Shown here one piece after another: positions 46,971-58,475 of a stretch of 64,000 nt of DNA. The notes beneath the pieces were generated by a model that was not told where the DNA came from, did not search any database, and saw nothing but the letters and a program-made list of their open reading frames with translations. The position numbers and the translations under genes are program-made. Source of the stretch: Buddleja alternifolia. Its lineage: Eukaryota; Streptophyta; Magnoliopsida; Lamiales; Scrophulariaceae. The stretch's first letter is position 1, and each line of letters begins with the position of its first letter. The stretch lies in assembly GCA_019426215.1 (NCBI GenBank), contig CM033402.1, forward strand, positions 21,710,104 to 21,774,103, in the 5' to 3' direction.

Positions 46971-48158
46971 ATGGCTAGATTAAGATACAAAAATTTGTGT
47001 CGAGGGGAGAGTTCGGGAGTGAACAAAGGAAAAGGTATTAAACAAGAGGCAAACACTCCAAGAAAAGAAGATACTATCAAACAATTTTGCAAGAGACTTG
47101 ATGGATTTGAGCTTCAACAAAGAAAGATCTATAGGAGTAAAGAAGATGTTTGTGCTCGCCACAAGGCAACACTTATTCTTATCATAATTTGTTACTACTC
47201 CGAGGATGATCATACGTGCTTGGATGAAAGAGTTCTATGCTAGTAGTGCAAGCACGGAGTTGAGAGAAAATTTGCAAAACGGGGTATATAAGGTGATGGT
47301 AAGAGATAAGGAAGTGGATTTTTTGAAGGCAAAGATGAATGAATATATGAACCTTTTCGTGCCTTCTAAGTGTGCCTATGAGACATTGGTGGAGCAAGAT
47401 GAGTCTAATACCTTAGATTGGGAGATGGTCTTGAAAGAAATTGCAACTGAAGGAGCAACGTTTTGTGACAACAAAAGAGAGATACTACCTAGGGATTTGA
47501 AATCGGAGGGGTTCTTTTGGTTCGAGTTCATTAGGTATTGTATTGTGCCTACTAGTAACCGGTCTTTGGTTAACAAGGAGAAAGCCCTTCTTATTTATTG
47601 CATTATGACTTTGAAAAGGGTAGATTGGGCTCAAATCATCTTCGATACTCTATTGGTTCAAGTAAGGAGGATGGGGAGTGAGATGGCTAATCCATGCCTT
47701 ACTAAAAAGATTTCATTGATATTCCCATCTTTGATTAGTATACTATGTCTCAAGCAAGGAGTGATGAGGGATTCGAAAGACCGGGAGTGGATATCGCCTT
47801 TAGGGAGGAGAAGCAAGATAAGACCCCGATGCGTAGATTTACCCGCGAGAGGGGCGAGAGTTTGAAGAAGACCTCCACACCTATTTCCCTTTCTACTATC
47901 GCACATGATCTTAAAAAAACAAGGAAATAAAAAAAGGGACTTAGGGCGACATAATCCACTATTATGGCAAACATGAGGATGATGGCTCACTACCAAAGGG
48001 ATTGGGCCCTTGCCATGGATTGTTCGTTGAGAAGGCCTTATTTCCCGTATGCACCCATTCCCACCTTTCACCATTTGCTCATTGTTGATGAGAGTGATGA
48101 TGACACCACCGATGATGATGGGGTTCCCGTATCCTCCCCGACGGGGTTGCGGTCTTGA
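46971..48158 (+). pseudogene. A2 env-like gene (plant transposon-protein domain)
   Basis: ATG 46971 (MARLRYKNLCRGES) is a likely start. The frame shifts near 47200. The main open piece (47206-47865) contains WMKEFYASS and, later, FWFEFIRYCIVPTSNRSLVNKEKALLIY, the hallmark pattern of the domain annotated as putative plant transposon protein in Athila env-like products. A basic segment follows (47745-47930), then a tail with acidic DESDDDTTDDDG (about 48088-48120). No membrane segment is evident. The gene stays recognisable although reverse transcriptase and integrase are absent, so the element is non-autonomous. Confidence 0.7.
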
Positions 48159-49723
48159 TTGCTTTGTATCCTACCTTTTTAGTTTTTTTCTTTTTTTTTA
48201 TTTTTTTTCTTTTCGGTTTTTTTTAGTTTTTAGTTAGTTTTTTTTTCTTTGTCTTATGTTGTTTCTTGTGATGCATGCACTTTTGGCATGTATATTTCTT
48301 ATGCTTGATGGTTTGAAGAGTTGAAGTGTTAGATACGATGCATATTTGGAGCCATGATTGGAGATGCTTATTTTACTCGAGAGGAGGAGAAGCTTTGTGA
48401 GGATGCATTGGAAGTTTAAGGATGTTTTTCAACATCCTTGGTTTTAAGTGTTCTTTTACCTTAGTGTATGCTTGTTATAACAACAATGGGGACAATGTTG
48501 GATTTGAGTTTGGGGGTAGAAAAGTACTTATTTTGAACTTTGAAAATGCAATCCTGATTTTTAGCTTCAGTTTGGGAGAAAGTTTGTATGATATCATATT
48601 TAAATGCTTCTTTGTTGAGAAGAAAAATCAAGTACGAAAATTGTTTAGTCCTTCCAATTGATGCATTGAAATTGATTGACTTGGAAAAATGACATGATTT
48701 CTTGATATAATTTGAATTTAATGGACATATATATCTATGAAATTGCTCGTGGAGACCCTAGACTTAGATTGATTTCTTAGATGATTAACAATGCACAATA
48801 AGTCGAGTGGAGAAGAGTTGGGAGGATAACCATCTTGAGAGACTTAGGGAGTTTTTCCCAAAAATATTAACTTAGATTTTTCATAAGGTTATAAGTTGAT
48901 TAGAATTTTGTATGCTAAACAATGAATTAAAAATGTTGAATTTTGGTATGACCAAAAGTAGTCATGCTAATATGTATTGGAGGTGAGAGTTTCATGCCTA
49001 TATACTATAATACTATTATGCTAATTTGAGCTTTACTCAAGCCAAAAAGAAGTGAATTGTTTAAAAGATCTAGTTTTATTTCGTGGTCTTTGACACTCGA
49101 GTGAGTAAATCCATAGGAGTGTCTCTACACTTAATGCCTGGGAGTCATTGATCTAAAGCTTGATACATGGATGACAAAGAAAGCCCAAGGGAATAAAACA
49201 TTACATATGATCTAGCCTTAATGAAGTTAATTGGGAAGTTTCATATGAATTGAAAGTTTGAATGTTTGAGATAATGACATTTAAACGGCTATAAGATTGT
49301 CTATGATTCTTGTGCTTTGATAGGTATGAGATTAATGTCCAAAAATTGGTAAGGATGCCTCTCGACTATAATACCTTAGATTTTTTTTCACTACACCCTA
49401 TGGAGTCTTCTTGAGTATTGGTGTCACATGAGCAAAAGTATTTGATATGTATAGATACTTGTGAGCTTAAAAGGATGATTGTGTGCCATTTATTCTTGTT
49501 AATTATTTAAGATGTATTGATTTGGTTGGGATTGAAAATTTGTTAGATTTTGTGGGTAACATTAAGGTTTAGACTCTTGTTACATATACTAAGTGTAATC
49601 GTCTACTCCACGAAAGAGAGTTTATCTTTATCTTTATCTTTGTTTGTTTTATTTTTGTTTACCTTTGACTGTGTTGATGTCTATCATTGCTCGATGACAA
49701 TCAATGTATAAGTTTGAGGGAGT
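48159..49723 (+). other. A2 3' noncoding region with polypurine tract
   Basis: No gene. T-rich tract 48170-48250. A GGGGACAATGTTGGATTTGA motif (48487-48506) leads into GTTTGGGGGTAG. Blocks at 49020-49150 and 49340-49440 match N1. Near the end, TTGCTCGATGACAATCAATG (49687) precedes the polypurine tract GTTTGAGGGAGT (about 49712-49723) against the LTR. Confidence 0.75.
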
Positions 49724-51022
49724 TGATAGAGTTGAGAATTACGTGTTTTATAGTCCTTTAGTTGTATGAATTTCATAGAATTTAGTATGATTTAATACCA
49801 CATATGTGTGCAATATGTCTATTTTGAGCATCCAAGTATAAATCATAACATTGAAGACAAAAAGGATGAAAGCAGCAGAAAAATGTAATTTCAGAGCAGA
49901 AAGTCGAAAAAACTAGCATTCGAACGTGATACATCACAACGTCCAAATGTGAAGGAGTGCAACGCCTGAACGTTGAGAGATGTTACGTACGGACGCCAGG
50001 GAGATTAACGTTCAAATGTTGGAGTCGTCAACACAACTTTGGAAATTTCCAAATTCTACACTTACACGGACTCTTCTCAAACCACGCCTATAAATACAAG
50101 TGATGTAGTAGGGTTTAGAGAGCTATGTTTTTTCAAAGTTCCTCTCCAACAATATTCCGTCGTTTTCATAGAGAGTTAGACTAGGGTTTTATCTTTTGTA
50201 ATTCTCCATAGAAGTAGAGGAAGATTGAAGGAAGAGAAGATTTTCTACACAAGTCATAGGGAGCTTTTATTCTTTGTTTCTTACTTTCATGAATATTTTA
50301 GTTATTTTTCATATCATTCTGAGTAGCTAAATTTGTAGACTAAGGCCATGCTTAGGCCGAATTATGATTTTTGAGTTATAAAAGTATTTTTCGTATGAAT
50401 GATTTATATTGCTTTGTCTTACAATCTTATTCTCAATGCTTAGTGTGTCTGGCCAACATATTTAAGATCTAATGCTTAATTTATCTATTCGGGAGAAAGT
50501 GAATTAAGGTGCAAGGAGGATTTATAACATATTCTAAGTTAGTTGATGCTAGGGATAGCTACATACCCCAGATGCTGTTAGCCGAGTTTATTTAGAGGGG
50601 TAAATCTGAATAAATTTGGGGAAAATTCTAGTTCTTAATGCATGCGGTAGAGATTGCTACAATCAATCTAGTGTAGGTTATCATGAGTGAGGGATCCGCG
50701 TGATAATAATATTAAGAAACTTTCTACCTTAGCAATATTTATCTGAAATACGAGAATACTAATATTACGAGAATCGATTAATTTGTGACGATGCATGTGT
50801 CTGAATTGTTTTTATTCCTTGGTTTTTCTCATCTTTTAATTATTGTTTTTAGTAGTTTATGATTTAATTATCTTTAAGTTTACAATTGCTTAAGTTAATT
50901 TACTGTTTTCCCTATAACACAAATCTCTGTGGGTTCGACATCCCAAACTTAATTGTTAACTCTATTACTACACACGATCAGTCCTCTTGCTGTTAAATAC
51001 ACAGTCGGGTTTTCATGCATCA
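49724..51022 (+). repeat. A2 3' LTR
   Basis: 1299 bp, TGATAGAGTTGAG...CATGCATCA. Matches the 5' LTR part and, inverted, the A1 LTR. Contains AACGTTCAAATG-type motifs at 49915-50015 and a TATA-like CTATAAATACAAG at about 50089. The flanking 5 bp is TCCAT; its partner lies outside the window. Confidence 0.92.
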
Positions 51023-51027
51023 TCCAT

Positions 51028-51197
51028 AACGCACTGTACAATGCTCAGAATCACAAGACATTTTTTTAGTTTCAAAATAAACACATAAAGCTTTCTGCAC
51101 GAGAAAGAGATAAACATAGATCATTACCAAGCACGTACGGCCACGATGATTTTTCCAATTGTCGAAATAATCAAACTTCGCCATGTCCTAGATGAAA
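51028..51197. other. Unique-looking spacer
   Basis: No gene or repeat recognised between the A2 LTR and the inverted-repeat region. Confidence 0.5.
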
Positions 51198-51274
51198 CTA
51201 TTTTGTTTTCATTTACGTTTTGTAATACAATTTTATGATGTTTATTCTAAATATTTTCTTTTTATGCTAATATA

Positions 51275-52380
51275 GGCATATGTAAATATACGTCAATTAA
51301 TAGAGAAAAATACGTCAATTGATATGAAACCATACGTCACATTGTATGAAATTATACTTCAATTTAATATACTAATACATCACTTTTATTGTACAAATAC
51401 GTTAATTAATAGATAAAACTACGTCAATTGATATGAAATTATACGTCACTTTGTATGAATAATATGTCCATTTTATGTACTAATACGCCACTTTTAATGT
51501 CCAAATACGTCAATTAATAGATAAAAATACGTTAATTGATCTGAAATCATACGTCATTTGAAATGAAATAATACGTCCATTTAATGTACTAATACATCAA
51601 TTTTGATATACAAATACGTCAATTAATAGACAAAAATACGTCAATTGATATGAAATCATATGTTACTTTATATGAAACCATACGTCACATTGTATGAAAT
51701 TATACGTCTATTTAATGTACTAATACGTTATTTTTATTGTACAAATACGTCAAATAATAGATAAAACTACGTCAATTGATATGAAATTATACGTCACTTT
51801 GTATGAATAATATGTCCATTTTATGTACTAATACGCCACTTTTAATGTACAAATACGTCAATTAATAGATAAAACTATGTCAATTGATATGAAATCAAAC
51901 GTCACTTTGTATGAAATAATATGTCCATTTTATGTACTAGTACGTTACTTTTAATGTCCAAATACGTCAATTAATAGATAAAAATATGTCAATTGGTATG
52001 AAATCATACATCAGTTGAAAGAAATAATACATCCATATAATGTACTAATACATCAATTTTAATATACAAAATACGCAATTAATAGAGAAAAGTACGTCAA
52101 TTGATATGAAATCATATGTTGCTTTGTATGAAATAACATGTCCATTTAATGTACTAATACATTATTTTTAACGTACAAATACGTCAAATGATAGAGAAAA
52201 ATACATCAATTGATATGAAAATATACGTCACGTTGTATGAAATAATACATCTATTTTATGTACTAATACATCACTATTAATGTCCAAATACATCAATTAA
52301 TAGTTAAAAATACATCAATTGATATGAAATAATACATCAGTTGAAATGAAATAATATTATGTCACTATATGTCGTTATGT
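51275..52380 (+). repeat. Tandem array of TACGTCA repeats, left arm
   Basis: Roughly 10 copies of a unit of about 110 bp, each made of five subunits of about 22 bp that begin with TACGTCA or a variant (for example TACGTCAATTGATATGAAAT). The subunits alternate in fixed order within the larger unit. Confidence 0.85.
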
Positions 52381-52478
52381 ATTAAATATCTACCCTCTTA
52401 AGTATACATACAACATCAAAATGCATGACATACTTCATTATGTATTACACCGTACTTCATTATATCTTCACATGTGCT

Positions 52479-52513
52479 AAATCCTAACCCCTAACCCCTA
52501 ACCCCTAAATCCT
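52479..52513 (+). repeat. Telomere-like tract
   Basis: ATCCTAACCCCTAACCCCTA-type repeats, three to four units of 7 bp (CCCCTAA) flanked by CCTAAA variants, near the middle of the inverted repeat. Confidence 0.65.
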
Positions 52514-53109
52514 AAACACTATGATACCATATACCCTAAAACTAAATATTCCGAAGTTCAATGTTCATTGTTCACGCATATCAAAGTAAATTATGCGTTT
52601 AATATAATTCAATGTATATTTATTCACTAACTAGGATTACTTTGTGTTTCCAAAACTCAATGTTCACATATACCACTAGTAGTGGTTACTTTGTGTTTGT
52701 GTGAGATAATTGATGCAATCAATACGTTATGAGTTGTTATGATTCTTAGTTGTATAATAATATATTATCACTTGGTTGACAACACTATAATTAACTAATG
52801 CTTTCAAAACTCAATGATCACCTAATACTACTACTAGTGATCACTTGACTTTTTGTGTGAGTTTGTAGTTTTGAAATAGTCACACACATGATTATACTTA
52901 GGCATGTTATATATTTAATAATATTTATTTATAATGTCATGAAGGTGCACTAAACAACATACTTGAAGCAAAATATGCATTAAATAGATATGTCAAACAC
53001 TATGTATATCCACACTACTGCTAGCTATCACATGACTTTATGTGTAACGATTTATAGTTTTGAGATATTTATACACGTGACTATATACATATTTAATTTG
53101 TTCATTTAG
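52514..53109. repeat. Loop region with a degenerate repeat of about 160-180 bp
   Basis: No gene. Three loosely similar segments (52650-52710, 52805-52870, 52985-53050) share an ACTCAATGTTCAC...ACTAGT...CACTT layout. Confidence 0.45.
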
Positions 53110-54556
53110 GACGTATCGTTACAAGTAAATATGTATTGTTACAACTAATAAGATGCATATACAATTGAAGTATGGTTACATATAAAATGTCATATTATTA
53201 CATTTGCGTTGACGTATTGTTACATATCAGATGGCGTATTGTTACATATCAGATGGCATATGGTTACATATGAATTGACACAATATTACCTATCAAATAA
53301 CGTATTGTTACATATAAATTGACGTATTACTACCTATAAATTGACGTTTCATTACATATGAATTTACATATTATTATATATCAAATGACGTATGGTTACA
53401 TATAAATTGACGTATTATCATATATAAAATGTCGTATTATTTCATACAAAGTGACGTATAATTTCATATCAATTGACGTAGTTTTATCTATTAATTGACG
53501 TATTTGTACACTAAAAGTGACATGTTGGTAGATAAATTAGACATATTTTTCATACAAAATTACGTATGTTTTCATATCAATTGATGTATTTTTCTCTATT
53601 ATTTGACGTATTTGTACATTAAAAATGATGTATTAGTACATTAAATAGACGTATTATTTCATACAAAGTAATGTATTATTTCATATAAAGTAACGTATTA
53701 TTTCATATAAAGTAACGTATGATTTCATATCAATTGACGTATTTTTGTCTATTAATTGACGTGTTTGTATATCAAAATTTATGTATTAGTACATTAAATG
53801 GACGTATTATTTCATTTCAAATGACGTATGATTTCAGATCAATTAACGTATTTTTATCTATTAATTGACGTATTTGGACATTAAAAGTGGCGTATTAGTA
53901 CATAAAATGGACATATTATTCATACAAAGTGACGTATAATTTCATATCAATTGACGTAGTTTTATCTATTAATTAACGTATTTGTACAATAAAAGTGATG
54001 TATTAGTATATTAAATTGAAGTATAATTTCATACAATGTGACGTATGATTTCATATCAATTGACGTATTTTTCTCTATTAATTGACGTATATTTACATAT
54101 GCCTATATTAGCATAAAAAGAAAATATTTAGAATAAACATCATAAAATTGTATTACAAAACGTAAATGAAAACAAAATAGATACAAAGTGACGTATAATT
54201 TCATATCAATTGACGTAGTTTTATCTATTAATTGACGTATTTGTACACTAAAAGTGACATGTTGGTACATAAATTAGACATATTTTTCATATAAAGTGAC
54301 ATATGTTTTCATATCAATTGACGTATTTTTCTCTATTATTCGACATTTTTGTACATTAGAAATAACGTATTAGTACATTAAATGGGCATGTTATTTCTTA
54401 CAAAGTAACGTATAATTTCTTATCAATTGACGTATTTTTCTGTATTAATTGACATATTTGTATATTAGAATTGATGTATTAGTACATTAAATGGATGTAT
54501 TATTCCATTTCAATTGACATATGATTTCATATCAATTGACATACTTTTATCTATTA
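53110..54556 (-). repeat. Tandem array of TACGTCA repeats, right arm
   Basis: Reverse-complement version of the left array (TGACGTA every 22 bp or so). The first 330 bp carries a variant subunit ending GTTACATATCAGATG. A direct repeat is present: 53444-53700 and 54182-54440 are nearly identical, offset 738 bp, showing local duplication inside the arm. Confidence 0.85.
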
Positions 54557-55810
54557 AGGGAAAAGAGGAGGGAGAAGTGGGAAAAGAGAGAATGAGAGGT
54601 TGATGAAGAAGGAGGACAGAGAAAAGAAAGATGGAAAAAGAGAATGTGGTGGGTCATTTTTAATTTTATGTTAAGTTGACAATATTTTAGTCTTTTGATA
54701 GGAAGTGGGAGTGAATCATAACTTTTAATTACAATTGGGGAGTGCAGAGCTTTAAAACATGGAAGGGGACTGATCCCCAATTTAAATTACTAATTGGGGA
54801 TTTATCTCTTAAAAACCATTTTTTAAAAAAAATTATATTTCTCAATTTAATAGCCTTTTCTCTTAATTAAATTTACCAAGTTTAAATGGTTTGGTTGAGA
54901 TTTTCTTCCTTTGGCTTCAAGCCTTCGACCTTAGTAGTTTGCACATAATGTAATGAGGTACAAGTAGGAATATATATTTGAAAAAGTTTTTTTGGCTCTG
55001 TGGATAACTTGGTGTTATGCTAGCCACTTAAAAGGAAAAAGTGCACAAGTGCAAAACTTTATAAATCTAATTCACTCTTTTTTTTTTTTTTTTTAACATC
55101 ACCAGTATTATCATTTATCTATAATCAAGTAAAGGGTTTTTACTTTTCTATTAAATAAATTTTACAGGTTAATTTGACAAAACCGATCACATCTGTGGTT
55201 CTACATGTAAACTATTTTTTCTAACTCAATGAAGAGTTAAAATATCAAATAAAGATTTTATTAATTTCAACAATTTAGTTGGCTAGACTTTGAAAATGAA
55301 ACTTTACTTCTACAGTTCTTCAGTAAAATGAAATAAATATAATATTTTTATAAAGAGAAATGATAAAGGCACTTTACAAATTATTATAGGAGCTCCAAGT
55401 TTAGTTTTATTATTAATATATGACAACGATGCCCAAGAAGTATAAAAACATTATAAACTTCAAAATTAAATCCCAAAAGTATTTTTATGCAATCAAAACA
55501 ATTAATTATACTTCACTATTTTATTCTATATCGAATAATAAATATAAATTTAAAAAATGAATAGTTTTTTATATTTATATGGAATGCAGCTTGTCAATGA
55601 AAACGTTAGACCATCATTAACAACAATAACATAGCAACATATGCCAAATTAGAAATGACAAAACATCGAACTTCATATTAAAATTAATTTTTTCATTATT
55701 ACCGCATATTAACACCAAATTATCAATTTTTTGTAGTTTATTATAGTAGTAAATCAAGATTTACGCATAAATAAGTACAACCCAGATAAACCGAATTCCT
55801 ATAAAAAAAG

Positions 55811-55886
55811 TAGTAGTAGCAACAATAGTAGTAGTAGTTTCAAAACCCCAGGTGATAGTAGTAGTAGTAGCAATAGTAGTAAAGCA
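55811..55886 (+). repeat. TAG/GTA microsatellite
   Basis: (TAG)n and (GTAGTA)n tracts broken by TTTCAAAACCCCAGGTGAT (about 55838-55856), which resembles the B-box region of the adjacent SINE. A further TAG tract follows the SINE at 56208-56222. Confidence 0.8.
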
Positions 55887-56208
55887 AGGGGGTGTGGCCT
55901 AGCGGTCACAAGGCCTTTGGCCGTGAGAATCCACCCAGGTTCAAACCCCAGGTGATGCTTGGTAAGGGGAGTTTTCTCCCCTATCCCCCCCTGGGGGGGG
56001 GGGGGTGGTTTCCAAACCTAGGTGATGCTTGGTCTGGGGAGTTTACTCTTCCGTCCTGCCCTGGGGGCCCCTGCGCTTATCAAGCCCGTCGCCTATGCGT
56101 TACCTAGGGCGGCTTACCTCCATACATGGTTTGCGGGCTATTGCGTATGGACAGGTTTGCTCTGTTGGGTGACCGCCGGAGATTTACTCTGGGATTTCCA
56201 AAAAAAAT
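55887..56208 (+). mobile_element. tRNA-derived SINE
   Basis: About 320 bp. An A-box-like TGGCCTAGCGGTC (55897-55909) and a B box GGTTCAAACCC (about 55938-55948) have normal RNA polymerase III spacing. The body ends with CCGGAGATTTACTCTGGGATTTCC and an A-run (56201-56208). It contains an internal repeat: AGGTGATGCTTGGT...GGGGAG occurs twice (55951 and 56020). It sits in TAG repeats, so a target duplication cannot be separated from them. Non-coding; it would use LINE reverse transcriptase. Absent from copy 2 of the surrounding duplication. Confidence 0.85.
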
Positions 56209-56602
56209 AGTAGTAGTAGTAATAATAATAACAACAATAGTGGTGATGATGATGATACTGTTAGAAGTAGTTGATAATTTTTTCAGTTGTATATAAAGGG
56301 ACAAAGTATATAAATATATTTTATATTAAAATGTCAAAATAGTAATAATAATAATCATAAACCATGTTCTTTACGTATTTCTTTTATGTTCTTAAATTGA
56401 TAGTTTTGTGCTTGCGTACATATATGTATTTTCCAATGATGTATTCTTTAAACAATTATTTGGGTAAATTATTACCTAACATGAATTAATTATTAAAAGG
56501 GACATTTATTTTTTTATTTGTTAGCAATTGATTTTTTATTAATAAATATGTACTATTGTCATTTGCATAGAGAGAGAAAGACAAATGGAGTTCCTATAAT
56601 AA

Positions 56603-58070
56603 TTGACATACTTTTATCTATTAAGGGAAAAGAGGAGAGAGAAGTGAGAAAAGAGAGAACAAGAGGTCGAGGAAGGAGAAGAGAGAAAAGAAAGTTGGAG
56701 AAAGAGGATGTGGTGGGTCATTTGTAATTTTATGTTAAGTTGATGATATTTTAGTCTTTTGATAGGAAGTAGGAAGTGAATAACTTTTAATGGTTTGGTT
56801 GAGATTTTCTTCCTTTGGCTTCAAGCCAAGCCTTCAACCTTACTAGTTTGCACATTATGTAATGAGGAACAAGTAGGAAGATATATTTGAAAAAAGTTGC
56901 AGATTTGTTTTGGCTCAATGAATAGCTTGGTGTTATGCTAGCCACTTAAAAGAAAAAAAGTGCACAAGTGCGAAACTCTATAAATATATTTCACTCATTT
57001 TTTTTTTAACATCACCAGTATGATCATTTATCTATAATCAGATAAACGGTTTTATTTTTTAATTAAATAAATTTTACAGGTTAATTTGACAAAAGTGATC
57101 TCATCTATGGTTCTACATGTAAACTATTTTTCCTAAATGAAGAGTTAAAATATCGAATAAAGATTTTATTAATTACAACAATTTAGTTGGCTAGACTTTG
57201 AAAATAAAACTTTACTTCTACGGTTCTTCAGTAAAATGAAATAAATATAATATTTTTATAAAGGGGAATGATATTGGCACTCCACAAATTACTATAGGAG
57301 CTCCAACTTTAATTTTATTATTACAATATGAAAACAATGCCCATGAAGTATAAAAACTTTATAAACTTCAAAATTAAATTCCAAAAGTATTTTTATACAA
57401 TCAAAACAAGTTATTATACTTCACTATTTTATTACATATCGAACAATAAATATAAATTTAAAAATGAATAATTTTTTATATTTATATGGAATGCAGCCTG
57501 TCAATGAAAACTTTAGACCATCATCAACAATATTAATATAGTCACATATGCAAATTAAAAATGACAAAACATCGAACTTCAAATGAAAATTAATTTTTTC
57601 ATTTTTACCGCATATTGACATCAAACTATCAATTTTTTGTAGTTTATTATAGTAGTAAATCAAGATTTACGCATAAATAAGTACAACTCAGATAAACCTA
57701 ATCCCTATAAAAAAACGTAGTTGTAGTAGTAGTAGTTGATGATAATGTTAGAAGTAACTGATAATTTTTCAGTTGTATATAAAGAGAATATATAAATACA
57801 TTTTATATTAAAATGTCAAAATAATAATAATAATAAAATAAATAAATTCTTTACGTAATTCATTTATGTTCTCAATTGATAGTTTTGTGCTTGTGTACAT
57901 GTACATATTTTCCAATGATGTATTCTTTATGCAATTATTTGGATAAATTATTACCAAACATGAATTCATTATTAAAAAGAAGTTTTTTCTTTTTATTATT
58001 TGTTAGCAATTGATATTTTGTTAATAAATAGGTACTATTGTTAAAGAGAAAAAAAACAAATGGACCTATT
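56603..58070. repeat. Direct duplication, copy 2
   Basis: Aligns with 54532-56602 apart from the two segments noted there. No gene. The end at about 58070 is approximate: similarity fades after the poly-A-rich stretch near 58050. Confidence 0.8.
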
Positions 58071-58475
58071 ACAATAATTTGTGGTTGTCTTTTATAAAAA
58101 GTTATGTAAATAACTGTCTGTGATATGAGTTTAACTAACAAAAGAAAGAAGGTTGTGTCGAGCTGTGGACTATTATCCAGTTGAATCCTTTCCAGTGAAA
58201 GGTGTCAAACCCAGAGCCAGTGGCAAATAAAATATCCCCTCCCCCGGCCCACATCACCCTTGCACTCCACAAGTTGTTGTATGAAATGAATAAATAATTG
58301 CGTACAAAATTGAAGTGTTGTCCGAATCTTCCCCACACAATTCCTTGAATGACAAAAGATCTGTACTCTCCAATTCTCCTGGAAATCTTGCCCCTAAACG
58401 CAGCTAGCTACCTAGGTAGGTAGCTATTGTAGTGAAAACAGAAGAGGAGTGAACTTGCTGTCCTGCTGTTGCGCT
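58071..58475 (+). promoter_or_regulatory. Upstream region of the PHT4-type gene
   Basis: Single-copy-looking sequence before the start codon, presumably promoter and 5' untranslated region. No confident TATA box. The palindromic AGCTAGCTACCTAGGTAGGTAGCT lies around 58402-58426. Confidence 0.4.

Larger units (their letters stand above)
51198..54181. repeat. Large inverted repeat (foldback-like) with near-identical arms
   Basis: CTATTTTGTTTTCATTTACG at 51198 recurs inverted at 54181. From there inward about 500 bp per arm (51198-51700, 53680-54181) is nearly identical in reverse complement, and weaker similarity continues through both repeat arrays. There is no coding capacity and no target duplication is evident next to the ends. 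It could be a foldback or long-TIR DNA transposon relic, or an inverted duplication of a satellite-like array. Confidence 0.75.
54532..56602. repeat. Direct duplication, copy 1
   Basis: Starts TTGACATACTTTTATCTATT and is repeated from 56603 onward. No gene is supported. It contains about 165 bp (54728-54890) absent from copy 2, and an insertion of microsatellite plus SINE at 55811-56215, also absent from copy 2. Confidence 0.85.

Noticed and set aside
54175..54190. Target-site duplication for a foldback transposon ending at 51198/54181
   Set aside because: Flanks GATGAAA and ATACAAA do not match, and the right end is internal to a 738-bp duplication.
51275..54556. CRISPR-like array of short repeats
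   Set aside because: Repeats are contiguous subunits without unique spacers, in a plant genome, with no cas genes.
54547..54780. 77-codon minus-strand frame
   Set aside because: Purine-rich low-complexity DNA duplicated at 56610-56730, where the frame is not kept.
55892..56210. Open frames and a possible tRNA gene
   Set aside because: The A and B boxes belong to a SINE. No acceptor-stem pairing or CCA-type end is evident, and the frames have no conserved product.
58449..58475. Upstream start for the PHT4-type protein
   Set aside because: The codon at 58449 is GTG; ATG 58476 gives a transit-peptide-like N-terminus.
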